From contig CAJUCI010000013.1 of NCBI GenBank assembly GCA_910584825.1, positions 4,502 to 68,501 on the forward strand: DNA of 64,000 nucleotides. The letters run 5' to 3'. Position 1 is the stretch's first letter; each line of letters starts with the position of its first letter. Of this stretch, positions 17,879-27,118 are shown piece by piece. The translations under genes were made by a program, and so were the position numbers. The notes beneath the pieces were generated by a model that saw nothing but the letters and a program-made list of their open reading frames with translations, had not been told where the DNA came from and ran no database searches. Source of the DNA: an uncultured Duncaniella sp. GTDB lineage: Bacteria > Bacteroidota > Bacteroidia > Bacteroidales > Muribaculaceae.

Positions 17879-18373
17879 ATGATCAAGAAACTGTTGCTCG
17901 CAATCATGATTGCGCTCCCCATGAGCGTCTTCGCTCAGAAATTCGCTGTCATCAACACCCAGCAGCTCATGGAATCAATGCCCGAAATCAAGACTGTCAA
18001 CGAACAGATTGAAGCCGCCAACAAGAAATACCAGGACGAATTCTCCAAACTCCAGGAAGAGTTCCAGAAGAAATATGAGGAGTTCCAGGGCCTCGACGCC
18101 AACACTCCCCAGACCATCAAGGACCGCCGCATGCAGGAGATGCAGGAGCTCGAGAACAAAATCCAGCAGTTCCGCGAGACCGCCGTTCAGGACCTCCAGC
18201 GTCAGCAGCAGCAGCTCATGGCCCCCATCCAGGAGAAGGTCGTGAAGGCCATTCAGGCCGTAGGTGCCGAGGGCAACTACACATTCGTGTTTGAGAACGT
18301 CATGCCCATCTACACCGGCACCGACGTAACCGACATCACCGACACCGTAAAGACCCGTCTCGGCGTCAAATAA
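17879..18373 (+). CDS. OmpH/Skp family periplasmic chaperone, second copy
   Basis: A 164-aa paralogue of the gene upstream. The signal peptide ends at about residue 19 (SVFAQ). KFAVINTQQLMESMPEIKTVNEQ is the OmpH start. A glutamine- and lysine-rich coiled coil follows (about residues 40-110). VVKAIQAVGAEGNYTFVFEN is the conserved C-terminal strand. Tandem ompH genes after bamA are standard in Bacteroidales. This one has its own -7 box and is closed by a hairpin terminator. Confidence 0.88.
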   Translation: MIKKLLLAIMIALPMSVFAQKFAVINTQQLMESMPEIKTVNEQIEAANKKYQDEFSKLQEEFQKKYEEFQGLDANTPQTIKDRRMQEMQELENKIQQFRETAVQDLQRQQQQLMAPIQEKVVKAIQAVGAEGNYTFVFENVMPIYTGTDVTDITDTVKTRLGVK

Positions 18374-18399
18374 TCGGCCCGCGACATAGCGAAAGATAT

Positions 18400-18434
18400 T
18401 GAATGAATGTAGGGCCGCCCGGCCCTACATTTTT
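18400..18434 (+). terminator. Terminator after the second ompH
   Basis: AATGTAGGGCC (18406-18416) pairs with GGCCCTACATT (18421-18431) around GCCC, followed by a short T-run. It ends the envelope-biogenesis transcript. Confidence 0.85.
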
Positions 18435-18481
18435 CAATGACATAACACACATACACCAACCCCACAGTAAGAGTTAAAGCA

Positions 18482-20407
18482 GTGCTACGTATCAAGCGCA
18501 TGGACCTGTTCATCCTGCAGAGCTTCCTGCCTCTGTTCGTGATGACATTCTGCATATGCCTTTTTATCGTACTGATGCAATTCCTGTGGCGTTACATCGA
18601 CGACCTCGTAGGCAAGGGCCTTGGGGTCGACGTCATTTCCGAGCTCTTCTTCTACGCCGCGCTCACCATGGTGCCGATGGCTCTGCCGCTGGCCATACTG
18701 CTTGCGTCGCTGATGATATTCGGCAACCTCGGCGAGAACTTCGAGCTTACAGCCATGAAGGCGTCAGGCATATCGCTCCTGCGCACAATGGCCCCGCTGA
18801 TTGTGCTCATGGTGATTATAGCCACGGGTGCATTCTTTTTTCAGAACAACGCGCTCCCCATCGCCCAGACCAAGATGTGGACGCTCCTCTACTCCGTGAG
18901 GCAGAAATCGCCCGAGCTGGAGATACCCGAGGGGGTGTTCTATGACCAGATTCCGGGCTATAACCTCTTTGTCGAGAGCAAGAACCGCGAGACGGGCGTG
19001 CTCTACGACATGATGATTTACGACGTGTCGCGCGGATTCGAGAACTCCTCGATTATCCTGGCCGACTCGGGCAAGATGAGCATCACCCCTGACAAGACCC
19101 ACCTGTTCCTCGAGCTGTGGACCGGCGAGTCGTTCGAAAACCTCAAGGATGCCGCCACAGGCATGAAGAACGTGCCCTATCGCCGCGAGACGTTTGACGT
19201 GAAGGAAATCATGGTGACATTTGACGCCAACTTCAACCGCATGGACGAGCAGGGCATGCGCAGCCAGTATATCGGCAAGAACATGGCCGAACTGCGCGCC
19301 ACCATCGACTCCGTGCAGCTCAAGGTTGACTCGCTCGGCACCCAATATGCCCGCGACCTGCAGGAGACCCCACACCTCAACATCGCCCCCTACAGCATCA
19401 AGACCGACACCGCCGGCACGCGTCTGCGCACCCCCACGCCAGCAGTCGAAATGGCCGGAGGGCCGATAGATGTCGACTCGGTATTCCGAGGCTCGTCGTC
19501 AGGCGTGGGCATCAACTACCTCCAGTCCGCCCTGTCAAAAGCCCAGCGCACCAAGCAGGAATATGAATACCGCAGCCTCACGATGTCCGACGACCAGCGG
19601 TCGATACGCCGCCACTCCATCGAGCTGCAGAAGAAGTTCACGCTCTCATTCGCCTGCATCATCTTCTTCTTCATCGGCGCGCCGCTCGGAGCCATCATCC
19701 GCAAGGGCGGACTCGGCACACCGCTCGTAATCTCGGTGTTCCTCTTCATCTTCTACTACATAATCGACAACATGGGCTACAAGCTCGCCCGCGACGGCAA
19801 ATGGCCCGTATGGCAGGGCATGTGGCTCAGCGCGTCGGTGCTGCTGCCGCTCGGCATATTCTTCACCTACAAGGCCGTCAACGACTCGGCCGTGTTCAAC
19901 AAGGACGCATACCTCAACTTCTTCCGCCGCTTCTTCGGCGTGAGCGAGGTGCGCTCGGTCGAGATGAAGGAGATAGTCATGGAGGAGGTGCGCCCCGCGC
20001 TCGCCGTCGAGAAACTCGGCCACCTGCGCGACATCACCGCCGCCTACCTGCGCGACAATCCCGCCCGGCAGGGCTATGTCGACTACTGGCGGCGCGGATA
20101 TGACCGCGACGGGCTGCACGCGCTGCGCGACTACGAGGAGCAGCTCGTGGACCGCCTGGCCAACTCGCGCGACAAGATGGTGATAATAAAACTCATGGAC
20201 CTGCCCATACTGCGCTCGCTGTGGTTCATCGAGCCGTGCCGCACCCCGTGGCTCAGCAACCTGATGATAGCCCTGTTCCCCATAGGCATCCCCGTGTGGC
20301 TCTACGGACGCTACACACAGGGGCGTCTGCGCCACGAGCTGGAGACCGTAAGCAGTGTGGCGTCACAACTTATAACACTCATTGAAAATGGAAAAGATAA
20401 AGCTTGA
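18482..20407 (+). CDS. LptF/LptG family permease (YjgP/YjgQ)
   Basis: A 641-aa inner-membrane protein. N-terminal helices (LQSFLPLFVMTFCICLFIVLMQFLW and two more to about residue 120) and C-terminal helices (about residues 390-470) flank a large periplasmic beta-jellyroll region, as in the LptF/LptG subunits that extract lipopolysaccharide for transport. About 150 extra residues follow the last core helix, with a further hydrophobic segment near 595-615 (LSNLMIALFPIGIPVWLYG). The start is GTG at 18482, giving MLRIKRMDLF, the conserved opening. No nearby ATG fits better. ribBA overlaps its 3' end by 20 nt. Confidence 0.88.
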   Translation: MLRIKRMDLFILQSFLPLFVMTFCICLFIVLMQFLWRYIDDLVGKGLGVDVISELFFYAALTMVPMALPLAILLASLMIFGNLGENFELTAMKASGISLLRTMAPLIVLMVIIATGAFFFQNNALPIAQTKMWTLLYSVRQKSPELEIPEGVFYDQIPGYNLFVESKNRETGVLYDMMIYDVSRGFENSSIILADSGKMSITPDKTHLFLELWTGESFENLKDAATGMKNVPYRRETFDVKEIMVTFDANFNRMDEQGMRSQYIGKNMAELRATIDSVQLKVDSLGTQYARDLQETPHLNIAPYSIKTDTAGTRLRTPTPAVEMAGGPIDVDSVFRGSSSGVGINYLQSALSKAQRTKQEYEYRSLTMSDDQRSIRRHSIELQKKFTLSFACIIFFFIGAPLGAIIRKGGLGTPLVISVFLFIFYYIIDNMGYKLARDGKWPVWQGMWLSASVLLPLGIFFTYKAVNDSAVFNKDAYLNFFRRFFGVSEVRSVEMKEIVMEEVRPALAVEKLGHLRDITAAYLRDNPARQGYVDYWRRGYDRDGLHALRDYEEQLVDRLANSRDKMVIIKLMDLPILRSLWFIEPCRTPWLSNLMIALFPIGIPVWLYGRYTQGRLRHELETVSSVASQLITLIENGKDKA

Positions 20408-21596
20408 TACCATCGAAGAGGCCATCGCCGACTTCCGCGAGGGACGGTTTGTAATCGTCGTCGACGACGAGGACCGCGAAAACGAGGGCGACCTCATAAT
20501 CGCGGCCGAGAAAGTGACCCCCGAGCATGTCAATTTCATGATCACCAACGCCCGCGGCGAGCTGTGTGCCCCGCTCACACTCTCGCGCTGTGCCGAGCTG
20601 CGTCTCGGCCATCAGGTGGAGGACAACACATCGATGCTCGGCACGCCGTTCACCGTCACTGTCGACCTTCTGCCCGGATGCACAACGGGCGTGTCGGCCC
20701 ACGACCGCGCCGCTACAATCCGCGCGCTCGCCGACCCCGCATCCCAGCCGTCAGAGTTCGGTCGTCCCGGCCACGTGCATCCTCTCTACGCACAGGATGC
20801 CGGAGTGCTCCGCCGTCCCGGCCACACCGAGGCAGCCATCGACCTTGCGCGCCTCGCCGGGCTTAACCCTGCCGCCTCGCTCATCGAGATACTCAACCCC
20901 GACGGCACTATGGCCCGTCTGCCGCAGCTCCGCGCCAAGGCCGACGAATGGGGGCTTAAACTCGTCACCATACGCGACCTCATAGCCTACCGTCTGCGCA
21001 CCGAATCGCTCGTCGAGCAGGGCGTGGAGGTGGATATGCCCACAGCCTACGGCCACTTCCGTCTCATCCCCTTCCGTCAGAAGAGCAACGGCCTCGAGCA
21101 CATCGCCCTCATCAAGGGTGAGCTCACCCCCGACGAGCCTATGCTCGTGCGCGTGCACTCGTCATGCGCCACAGGCGACATTTTCGGCTCCATGCGATGC
21201 GACTGCGGCGAGCAGCTTCACAAGGCTATGGAGATGATTGAGAAGGAGGGACGCGGCTGCGTGCTCTATCTCAATCAGGAGGGGCGCGGCATCGGCCTGA
21301 TGGAGAAAATCAAGGCCTACAAGCTACAGGAGGAGGGTCTCGACACCGTCGACGCCAACCTGCATCTCGGCCACAAGGCCGACGAGCGCGACTATGGCGT
21401 GGGCGCGCAGATACTCCGTCTGCTCAACATCCAGAAGATGCGTCTCATCACCAACAACCCCGTCAAGCGCAAGGGACTCGAGGGATTCGGCCTAGAGGTT
21501 GTAGAGAACGTGCCTATGGAAATCCCCGCCAACAAATACAACCGCCGCTACATGCTCACCAAGCAGGAGCGCATGGGCCACAAACTCCACCTCTAA
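20388..21596 (+). CDS. ribBA: Bifunctional 3,4-dihydroxy-2-butanone 4-phosphate synthase / GTP cyclohydrolase II
   Basis: A 402-aa enzyme supplying both branches of riboflavin synthesis. The N-terminal RibB domain (about 1-205) has VDDEDRENEGDLIIAAEKVT, the acidic substrate loop, and GRPGHVHPLYAQ. The C-terminal RibA domain has the zinc cysteines in SCATGDIFGSMRCDCGEQLH, and NQEGRGIGLMEKIKAY. ATG 20388 (MEKIKLDTIEEA) is preferred over an in-frame TTG at 20382. It overlaps the LptF/G gene by 20 nt and is probably co-translated. No FMN riboswitch is visible. Confidence 0.95.
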   Translation: MEKIKLDTIEEAIADFREGRFVIVVDDEDRENEGDLIIAAEKVTPEHVNFMITNARGELCAPLTLSRCAELRLGHQVEDNTSMLGTPFTVTVDLLPGCTTGVSAHDRAATIRALADPASQPSEFGRPGHVHPLYAQDAGVLRRPGHTEAAIDLARLAGLNPAASLIEILNPDGTMARLPQLRAKADEWGLKLVTIRDLIAYRLRTESLVEQGVEVDMPTAYGHFRLIPFRQKSNGLEHIALIKGELTPDEPMLVRVHSSCATGDIFGSMRCDCGEQLHKAMEMIEKEGRGCVLYLNQEGRGIGLMEKIKAYKLQEEGLDTVDANLHLGHKADERDYGVGAQILRLLNIQKMRLITNNPVKRKGLEGFGLEVVENVPMEIPANKYNRRYMLTKQERMGHKLHL

Positions 21597-21730
21597 TCCC
21601 CTCGTTCCTGAGAATAAGACGGAAGCACAGGAGAACATCAACCATATCTTCAATGCACGAGTAACCGCCCCAGCATCCACCTCAAAAACACTCCTTCCCC
21701 GAAAAAGGGATACATAAGGACATAATAAAC

Positions 21731-21777
21731 AAAAGAGACATAAGTTGCTTTTCCCAAGCTGAACTTATGTCTCTTTT
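21731..21777. repeat. Hairpin, GACA-unit family, copy B
   Basis: AAAAGAGACATAAGTT (21731-21746) pairs perfectly with AACTTATGTCTCTTTT (21762-21777) around a 15-nt loop. Upstream (21714-21730) a further partly matched GGGATACATAAGGACATAA stretch resembles a decayed arm of the same family. It sits between convergent genes (ribBA and hepT) and probably serves both as terminator. Confidence 0.75.
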
Positions 21778-21852
21778 TATTTCCTATAGAAGTATTAAAT
21801 CATAGTAAGATTCAATTACCAAAAGCTAACATGTCAGTATGACGTTATCAAA

Positions 21853-22197
21853 CTATCGTCCAAGCAGCCTAATCACTTCATCCTTCAATTTTGGCAAGTG
21901 ATTCACGACTATACCCCATAAGATTTCATTATCCAGACTGTCATAGCCATGAATAATATAGTTTCGGGTACTCACAATCTGCCTGGAACTTGATATTCCT
22001 ATTTGCGGATTAATCTTAAGGATATGGCCGACGGCTTCGCCAATTATCGCTATGTTGAGAAGAACAGCACACCTATACATCTCATCATGACAAAACACAT
22101 CAAAGCGTCTCGGGCGGCTCTCCACAAATTGCTCTATCTTCAAAATCGAAGCAAGGACGTCATTTAGTCGCTTTTCTATATTTCTTGCGTCATCCAT
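21853..22197 (-). CDS. hepT: HepT-like HEPN toxin (DUF86)
   Basis: A 114-aa all-helical HEPN-domain protein. The RX4HXY motif is visible as R78-N-Y-I-I-H83-G-Y85, the RNase active site of HepT toxins and the site where the partner nucleotidyltransferase adenylylates the tyrosine in studied systems. The start chosen is ATG 22197 (MDDARNIEKR), overlapping the end of the antitoxin gene by 8 nt; an upstream in-frame start at 22218 would overlap further. It forms a two-gene operon with the MntA-like gene. Confidence 0.88.
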   Translation of the reverse strand: MDDARNIEKRLNDVLASILKIEQFVESRPRRFDVFCHDEMYRCAVLLNIAIIGEAVGHILKINPQIGISSSRQIVSTRNYIIHGYDSLDNEILWGIVVNHLPKLKDEVIRLLGR

Positions 22198-22495
22198 AGA
22201 GCTTATACTTAGTCTCATCCAGCTCCTGACGGAACACAGGATTGGTTATTGCGTCATAACACACCAAATCCACATCGCGGCCAAACAGGGCTTCAAGCTC
22301 GTACTGCAGCGAGAAGAAATTGTCAGCATACTCGTCAAGGCCGATACGCTCCTTATCGAAACTCACAGCCAAGTCCACATCACTTTGAGCATTAAAGCGC
22401 GAAGTCAATATAGACCCGAATACATATAGAGCCTTGACCCTATACTTCCTGCATAAGGCTATAATCTTTGAGATATTTAACTCTATGAGTTTCAT
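22190..22495 (-). CDS. mntA: MntA-like nucleotidyltransferase antitoxin
   Basis: A 101-aa minimal nucleotidyltransferase. The GSX10DXD signature is complete (G27-S28, then D39-V-D41), and a later D74-V-D76 supplies further acidic residues. In the characterised HepT/MntA pairs this enzyme AMPylates the toxin and silences it. The gene precedes and overlaps hepT. The consensus promoter leaves a leader of only a few nucleotides. Confidence 0.88.
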   Translation of the reverse strand: MKLIELNISKIIALCRKYRVKALYVFGSILTSRFNAQSDVDLAVSFDKERIGLDEYADNFFSLQYELEALFGRDVDLVCYDAITNPVFRQELDETKYKLYG

Positions 22496-22503
22496 TGACC
22501 TTG

Positions 22504-22534
22504 CAAATATAGCACATCTACATTAATATAACAA
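22504..22534 (-). promoter_or_regulatory. Promoter of the mntA-hepT operon
   Basis: On the minus strand TTG (22534-22532), 20 bp, TATATTTG (22511-22504). The box ends 8 nt before the mntA ATG, so the message is likely leaderless or nearly so. Confidence 0.6.
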
Positions 22535-22562
22535 CTTTAACCATAAAAATTCCGCCACATAC

Positions 22563-22595
22563 AAAAAATCCCCCTCGCCGTTGTTGGCGAGAGGG
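22563..22595 (-). terminator. Terminator of the left SusCD operon
   Basis: On the minus strand CCCTCTCGCC pairs with GGCGAGGGGG around a short loop, followed by ATTTTTT. The same sequence type ends the right-hand operon at 38891-38925, so the terminators were duplicated with the genes. Confidence 0.8.
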
Positions 22596-22648
22596 ATGAT
22601 TATACGAGGGTCATGAAATTTTATGCATGACCTCGGTGTCAGTGTGGA

Positions 22649-24994
22649 TTACTGAGCTGAACCGGGGAGAAACCACTTAGGGTCGCCGGTCTTCCAACGC
22701 TGGTCACCGATGTTCTTGGTGTAGATTTCGTGGGTGGTCACCTTGAGGTCGCTCTTGTATTGCAGACGAGTCCAGATGGTGGCAGGGTCAGTATAATGTG
22801 CATTATAGCTTGCATCATTACCATCCACCTGGTGGAACTTGGGGTTGGGGTCGTTAAACAGTTCGGTCGAGCGAAGAGGTGTCTCACCAACCTTAATCTT
22901 AAGGTCGTCCTCAGTCATACCTGCTATAAACGCCTTAGGGAACATACCTGCCGAGTTAGAGGTTGCCGAGAAACGCTTCTTTGCGTTGGAGACGATACCG
23001 TCATCAACAAGGTGCTTGTCAAGACATCCTACGGAATAGTTGTCCTTGATATCAAGTGTAAGCGGCTTGTCACCACGTACTTCCTGCATTGTCATACAGG
23101 TAAAGTTCAGGTTACGGTTATCGGCGTCATCCTTGGCAAGTGCGATAAGATTGCGCTTGAATGTGATGGTAGAACCACCGGGCACGTACTTGACACCGAA
23201 CAGGTCACGGGCTGAACGGGTGGCAGAGTTGATGAACGTATTGTTCTCAACACGTATATTCCATACAACCTCGGGGGCAAAGTCTTTATTAGCAAGATTT
23301 TTGTGGAAATTGTTCTTGGTGGGATATACAAATTCACTCAGGTTGGTATCATAGAAAGTATTATTCATGATGCGAAGATCCTTGCAGATATTCTCTTCGT
23401 TAGACTCCTGCTCACCGTGAATAAATCCATATCCCATACCTTTATGAGAATAGAAACCTGTGTTAAAGAACACGTTATTGTCAACGATTAGTCTATTGAC
23501 CTTACGATAGTTCTTACCTTGAACTCGGAAGAATCCGCGGACAAAACCTTGGAATGTGCAGTTACGCATCTCTATTGACTCGAACTCTATCGGCAAACCG
23601 CCCGAAAGCATGTTGATGAAATAGTTGCCGGTAGCTTTTTCGCCATCAAGGGTCGCATTGGCATGTGTGTTTACTTCAGGGCATTCAAAATCGATATCCT
23701 CGAATATAACATTCTCTACTTTGATAGGAGCGGGGAAATCACCCTCACCTTTTGCTTTGCCTAAGGTCCAGTTCTTTCCACCCTTTTCATCCACTCGATG
23801 ATAGAGATCACACATATATACTACGGCGCGTCCCTTTCCTGCAAGAATGTCGGCAGGGTCGGTCTTAAGAGTAAAGCCCTTGCAGATTGACGGGCCTTGA
23901 CGGAGATAGTAAGCCTTGCCTCCCTCAAGGAGGAATGTCTGACCTTCAGCAAGTGTGATGTCGCTGTTGAAGTTGGTAATAACCGTGTCAAGACGACATG
24001 CCTGATATTTGCGCTCTCCCTCGTTCCATATGGAATCAGGATGGGTATAAACTTCAGTGGTCACTTTGTGAGGGATAAGGATATCTGCGCCGGGATCACC
24101 CTTGGTACGGATTGAAGCATAATTATAGTAGCGGTCTACATCAGCCTGTGCAAGAGTATTCTTATCGTCGCGCAGAGCTACGATGTAAAGCGAACTCTCA
24201 TCGAGGCCGGTCACACGCACACGGCAATAAGTATCACCGTCAGCACCGGGGGTGAGGTCTGCATCCGTGAGTTCATAGTTCTGGAACTCGGCAGGGACAC
24301 TGGCTGTAGGATTGATGGGTGAAGGCTTTACCACGAGGTGTGTGGCCATGAATCTGCCGTTCTCGATGCGGAAATGCGCCTCGATAGTGTCAGCATCCTG
24401 AGAATCGTATGCCGAGCGGTCATATGCAAGATTCATAAGGACGGTAAACTCATGATAATCCTTGTCACGAGTATCTATGACGAAAGGTACAGTGTAACGC
24501 TCACCGGTCGTAATAGTCATATAATCCTCGTTGTCGCGTCCGCCACCCATGCCGTACCATTTTGAGTGATGCTCTTCAAGCCCGTCGGGATGCAAAGCGC
24601 GAATGCAAAAAGAATAGTCATTCTGATACTCAAGATTGAACAGCTCGTATTCAAGCTGGTCGGCGGGAAGAACCACATGGACGATATTCCTCGCAGGATT
24701 GTTCCAGTCTTCCTCGTTGGAAGATATCAATCGAGAAGTGGCATAGCGAATTTCATAGCCTGCAGCACCTTGGATTCCATACCATTTAAGTCTAATGGCG
24801 TTGGGGATACCGTCTACAAGTCCCGACGCATGCTCATCGCTCTCATCGGGTTTGCCTGTATTGATTTTTTTACGGAACATCGGCATCGGCAGACGCTCAA
24901 GGTCTTCGACATTGTTGAATGCCACATCATCGTCCTTACATGACGTGATTGAGAATACCATTAATGCCGCAAGAAAATATATTAACTTTTTCAT
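22649..24994 (-). CDS. DUF4957/DUF5123 lipoprotein, left operon
   Basis: A 781-aa surface lipoprotein: signal peptide with lipobox SITSC (Cys19), then the acidic KDDD anchor motif. An N-terminal fibronectin-III-like part (IRLKWYGIQGAAGYEIRYA) is followed by a long region rich in IRVENNTF, LRIMNNTF and MRNCTF repeats (about 400-650), the pattern of a right-handed parallel beta-helix as expected for DUF4957/DUF5123. Such proteins accompany pectin-type SusCD loci and probably bind the glycan outside the cell. It is third in the left operon, and is a diverged counterpart of the right-hand protein, best conserved at both ends (the last 40 residues are nearly the same). Confidence 0.8.
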   Translation of the reverse strand: MKKLIYFLAALMVFSITSCKDDDVAFNNVEDLERLPMPMFRKKINTGKPDESDEHASGLVDGIPNAIRLKWYGIQGAAGYEIRYATSRLISSNEEDWNNPARNIVHVVLPADQLEYELFNLEYQNDYSFCIRALHPDGLEEHHSKWYGMGGGRDNEDYMTITTGERYTVPFVIDTRDKDYHEFTVLMNLAYDRSAYDSQDADTIEAHFRIENGRFMATHLVVKPSPINPTASVPAEFQNYELTDADLTPGADGDTYCRVRVTGLDESSLYIVALRDDKNTLAQADVDRYYNYASIRTKGDPGADILIPHKVTTEVYTHPDSIWNEGERKYQACRLDTVITNFNSDITLAEGQTFLLEGGKAYYLRQGPSICKGFTLKTDPADILAGKGRAVVYMCDLYHRVDEKGGKNWTLGKAKGEGDFPAPIKVENVIFEDIDFECPEVNTHANATLDGEKATGNYFINMLSGGLPIEFESIEMRNCTFQGFVRGFFRVQGKNYRKVNRLIVDNNVFFNTGFYSHKGMGYGFIHGEQESNEENICKDLRIMNNTFYDTNLSEFVYPTKNNFHKNLANKDFAPEVVWNIRVENNTFINSATRSARDLFGVKYVPGGSTITFKRNLIALAKDDADNRNLNFTCMTMQEVRGDKPLTLDIKDNYSVGCLDKHLVDDGIVSNAKKRFSATSNSAGMFPKAFIAGMTEDDLKIKVGETPLRSTELFNDPNPKFHQVDGNDASYNAHYTDPATIWTRLQYKSDLKVTTHEIYTKNIGDQRWKTGDPKWFLPGSAQ

Positions 24995-25015
24995 TTTGCG
25001 AAAGATGGATTTTAA

Positions 25016-27082
25016 TTAGTTATAACCGTACTTATTGACATATTTACCTTGCGAACGAGCAATCACATCACGAGGGTAGGGAAGAATATACCTTACCTCG
25101 GGAAGATTCTCGACAGGGGTGCCGACCTCTGGCTCAACAACGATTTCAGGTACGCCGTTACGTACAACCTTGACAAGTCCGCTGTCATCGAGATATATGT
25201 AACCGAGAAGTGAATTGCGGATTTCGTTTTTGACTCCGTCATCATTGCTCCAGTCAAAAACAGTCTCCTGAACCCACTTTTCTTTGGGTATATCCTTGAA
25301 CACTGTCTGCCATTCCTTAAGCGACGGTGTGGGCTCCCTGTCATATGGGTTAAGGGTCCAGCATATCTTCATGCCATCGTTGGGGAACTGCCAAGTATCA
25401 AGAATCTTGTCACCCTCCTGTGCGTAAACCGTGCCGGTCTCTTTGTCAATAAATGATTTATTATAGGTGTTGGGCATGTCAAGGACACGGACAATTACGG
25501 CCGGAAGATTATTGTATCCGTTCTCATCCTCAAAATCATGATATGCTACAACAGGCAGATTACCCATGTCTTCAGCCTTGTAATAATAGCGGAAGAATGT
25601 CCAGAATATCTCCTCCTTGTACATATTGTTGCGAATCAGGTCACGCCAACGCATATTCTCACCGGCAAACTCAAATTTGCGCTCGTCAAGAATAGCCTTT
25701 TTGAAATCATCATAGTTCCCATGCGCAAAATCCTGAATCTTTTCAGGGGTGGTCTTAAACGCACGCTTGCGCACTTCTGCGACAGCATCGATGGCCTCCT
25801 GGCGCGGTGCTCCCTCAATCTCATTGTCGGCCTCAGCATACATGAGAAGAACGTCAGCATAACGGAGATAGGGATAGTTGATGCCGGTGTTGCCTTCGGT
25901 AGCTTCACCGAGACCTCCATTTACCCAAAGTTTCGACCACTTGCCGTTCTGGACTGTATAGGAGTTTTCAAGTTTAGTGCTGTAATCGGTACCGTCAGAG
26001 GTGTATCTGAACAGCTGATTCACATAGTCACGGCGTAAGTCATCACTATCGAACATGAAACGGTAGAAAGCATTCAGGCGGGCACTTGAAGAGGCCTTGC
26101 CGTAGGGGTGGGGAGTGATGCCTTCGTACTGGTCCATTTTCGGGCCGTGGATATAACCGATGTTGCCGGTAGACTCCTTGCCGAAAGGAATCTCGAATAT
26201 TACATCATCATCATTCCTTACTAAGTTGTTACACTCGTTGTAAAAGACTTGGTAATAAGGCAGACTGAGTTTGTGCGTTCCGTCTTTAATCACCTTATCC
26301 GCGTATTCGCGGGCGATGGTGTAGTACTCGAGATAGTTGGGAGTGCGCACCATCTTGCCGTAGGTGTCGCCATCGGGAGCGAGATACCATCCGCCGGCGG
26401 TCATGGCGAGACGCGAAATCATGGCATAAGCAGCTAAACGGCTTATACGCTCTACGCCCTCGGTAATCTTATCGGGGGTCTTCATCCCATCGGCTGTAGC
26501 TGCAATATCCTTGATAAGGAAATCAAGAATCTGGATACGGTCAGTCACAGGATATACCTTAGTCTCAGAAGTCTGCGACGACTTGGTTGAGAAAGGAACA
26601 TCGCCGAAATTCCATATAAGCTCATGATAGAACATGGCGCGTGCCACCTTAGCCTCGCCAATCATCTGCACGATGTCGGCATCGGGCCTCTCAGGGTCGT
26701 AAGAAGGTGAACCCTCGGCTCCCTCGATGAAGAGGCTGCACAGTTCTATACCGTGATAAAGAGCGTCCCATGTGCTTTTAAGGTCGCTGCCCGAGGGGTC
26801 GCAGTCAAAACGGCAGTACTTATTGGTGGTGGTGTACTGGCTTGAGTTGGACACGAAGTCCACGTCACTGTTACGGCAGAATGTGCTGATTAGCTTGTCG
26901 CCAAACGTATTGTTTGACAGCATGGATGCATACACTCCGTTAAGAGCGCGCTCCATTGCGCGAGCATCGGTGAAGACGTCCTGAGGCTGGTTCTTGGAGG
27001 GCGCGTCCACCTCGAGATAGTCAGAACAGCCCACAAGAGCCACTGCCGACATTCCCGCTATGAATATATTGCGTAATTTCAT
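25016..27082 (-). CDS. susD: SusD/RagB family glycan-binding lipoprotein, left operon
   Basis: A 688-aa SusD-like protein. Signal peptide with lipobox ALVGC (Cys19), then SDYLEVDAPSKNQPQDVF, the usual opening. TPR-like helices carry typical motifs (AYAMISRLAMTAGGWYLAP, YPYLRYADVLLMYAEADNE, ENMRWRDLIRNNMY). The end VRYILPYPRDVIARSQG is the SusD C-terminus. It caps the SusC transporter. Its first 95 or so residues are identical to the right-hand copy; after CDPSG the two diverge. It follows susC after 36 nt. Confidence 0.93.
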   Translation of the reverse strand: MKLRNIFIAGMSAVALVGCSDYLEVDAPSKNQPQDVFTDARAMERALNGVYASMLSNNTFGDKLISTFCRNSDVDFVSNSSQYTTTNKYCRFDCDPSGSDLKSTWDALYHGIELCSLFIEGAEGSPSYDPERPDADIVQMIGEAKVARAMFYHELIWNFGDVPFSTKSSQTSETKVYPVTDRIQILDFLIKDIAATADGMKTPDKITEGVERISRLAAYAMISRLAMTAGGWYLAPDGDTYGKMVRTPNYLEYYTIAREYADKVIKDGTHKLSLPYYQVFYNECNNLVRNDDDVIFEIPFGKESTGNIGYIHGPKMDQYEGITPHPYGKASSSARLNAFYRFMFDSDDLRRDYVNQLFRYTSDGTDYSTKLENSYTVQNGKWSKLWVNGGLGEATEGNTGINYPYLRYADVLLMYAEADNEIEGAPRQEAIDAVAEVRKRAFKTTPEKIQDFAHGNYDDFKKAILDERKFEFAGENMRWRDLIRNNMYKEEIFWTFFRYYYKAEDMGNLPVVAYHDFEDENGYNNLPAVIVRVLDMPNTYNKSFIDKETGTVYAQEGDKILDTWQFPNDGMKICWTLNPYDREPTPSLKEWQTVFKDIPKEKWVQETVFDWSNDDGVKNEIRNSLLGYIYLDDSGLVKVVRNGVPEIVVEPEVGTPVENLPEVRYILPYPRDVIARSQGKYVNKYGYN

Positions 27083-27118
27083 TGTTTTTACTGTGAATGG
27101 TAAAAGACTAAGAGATGA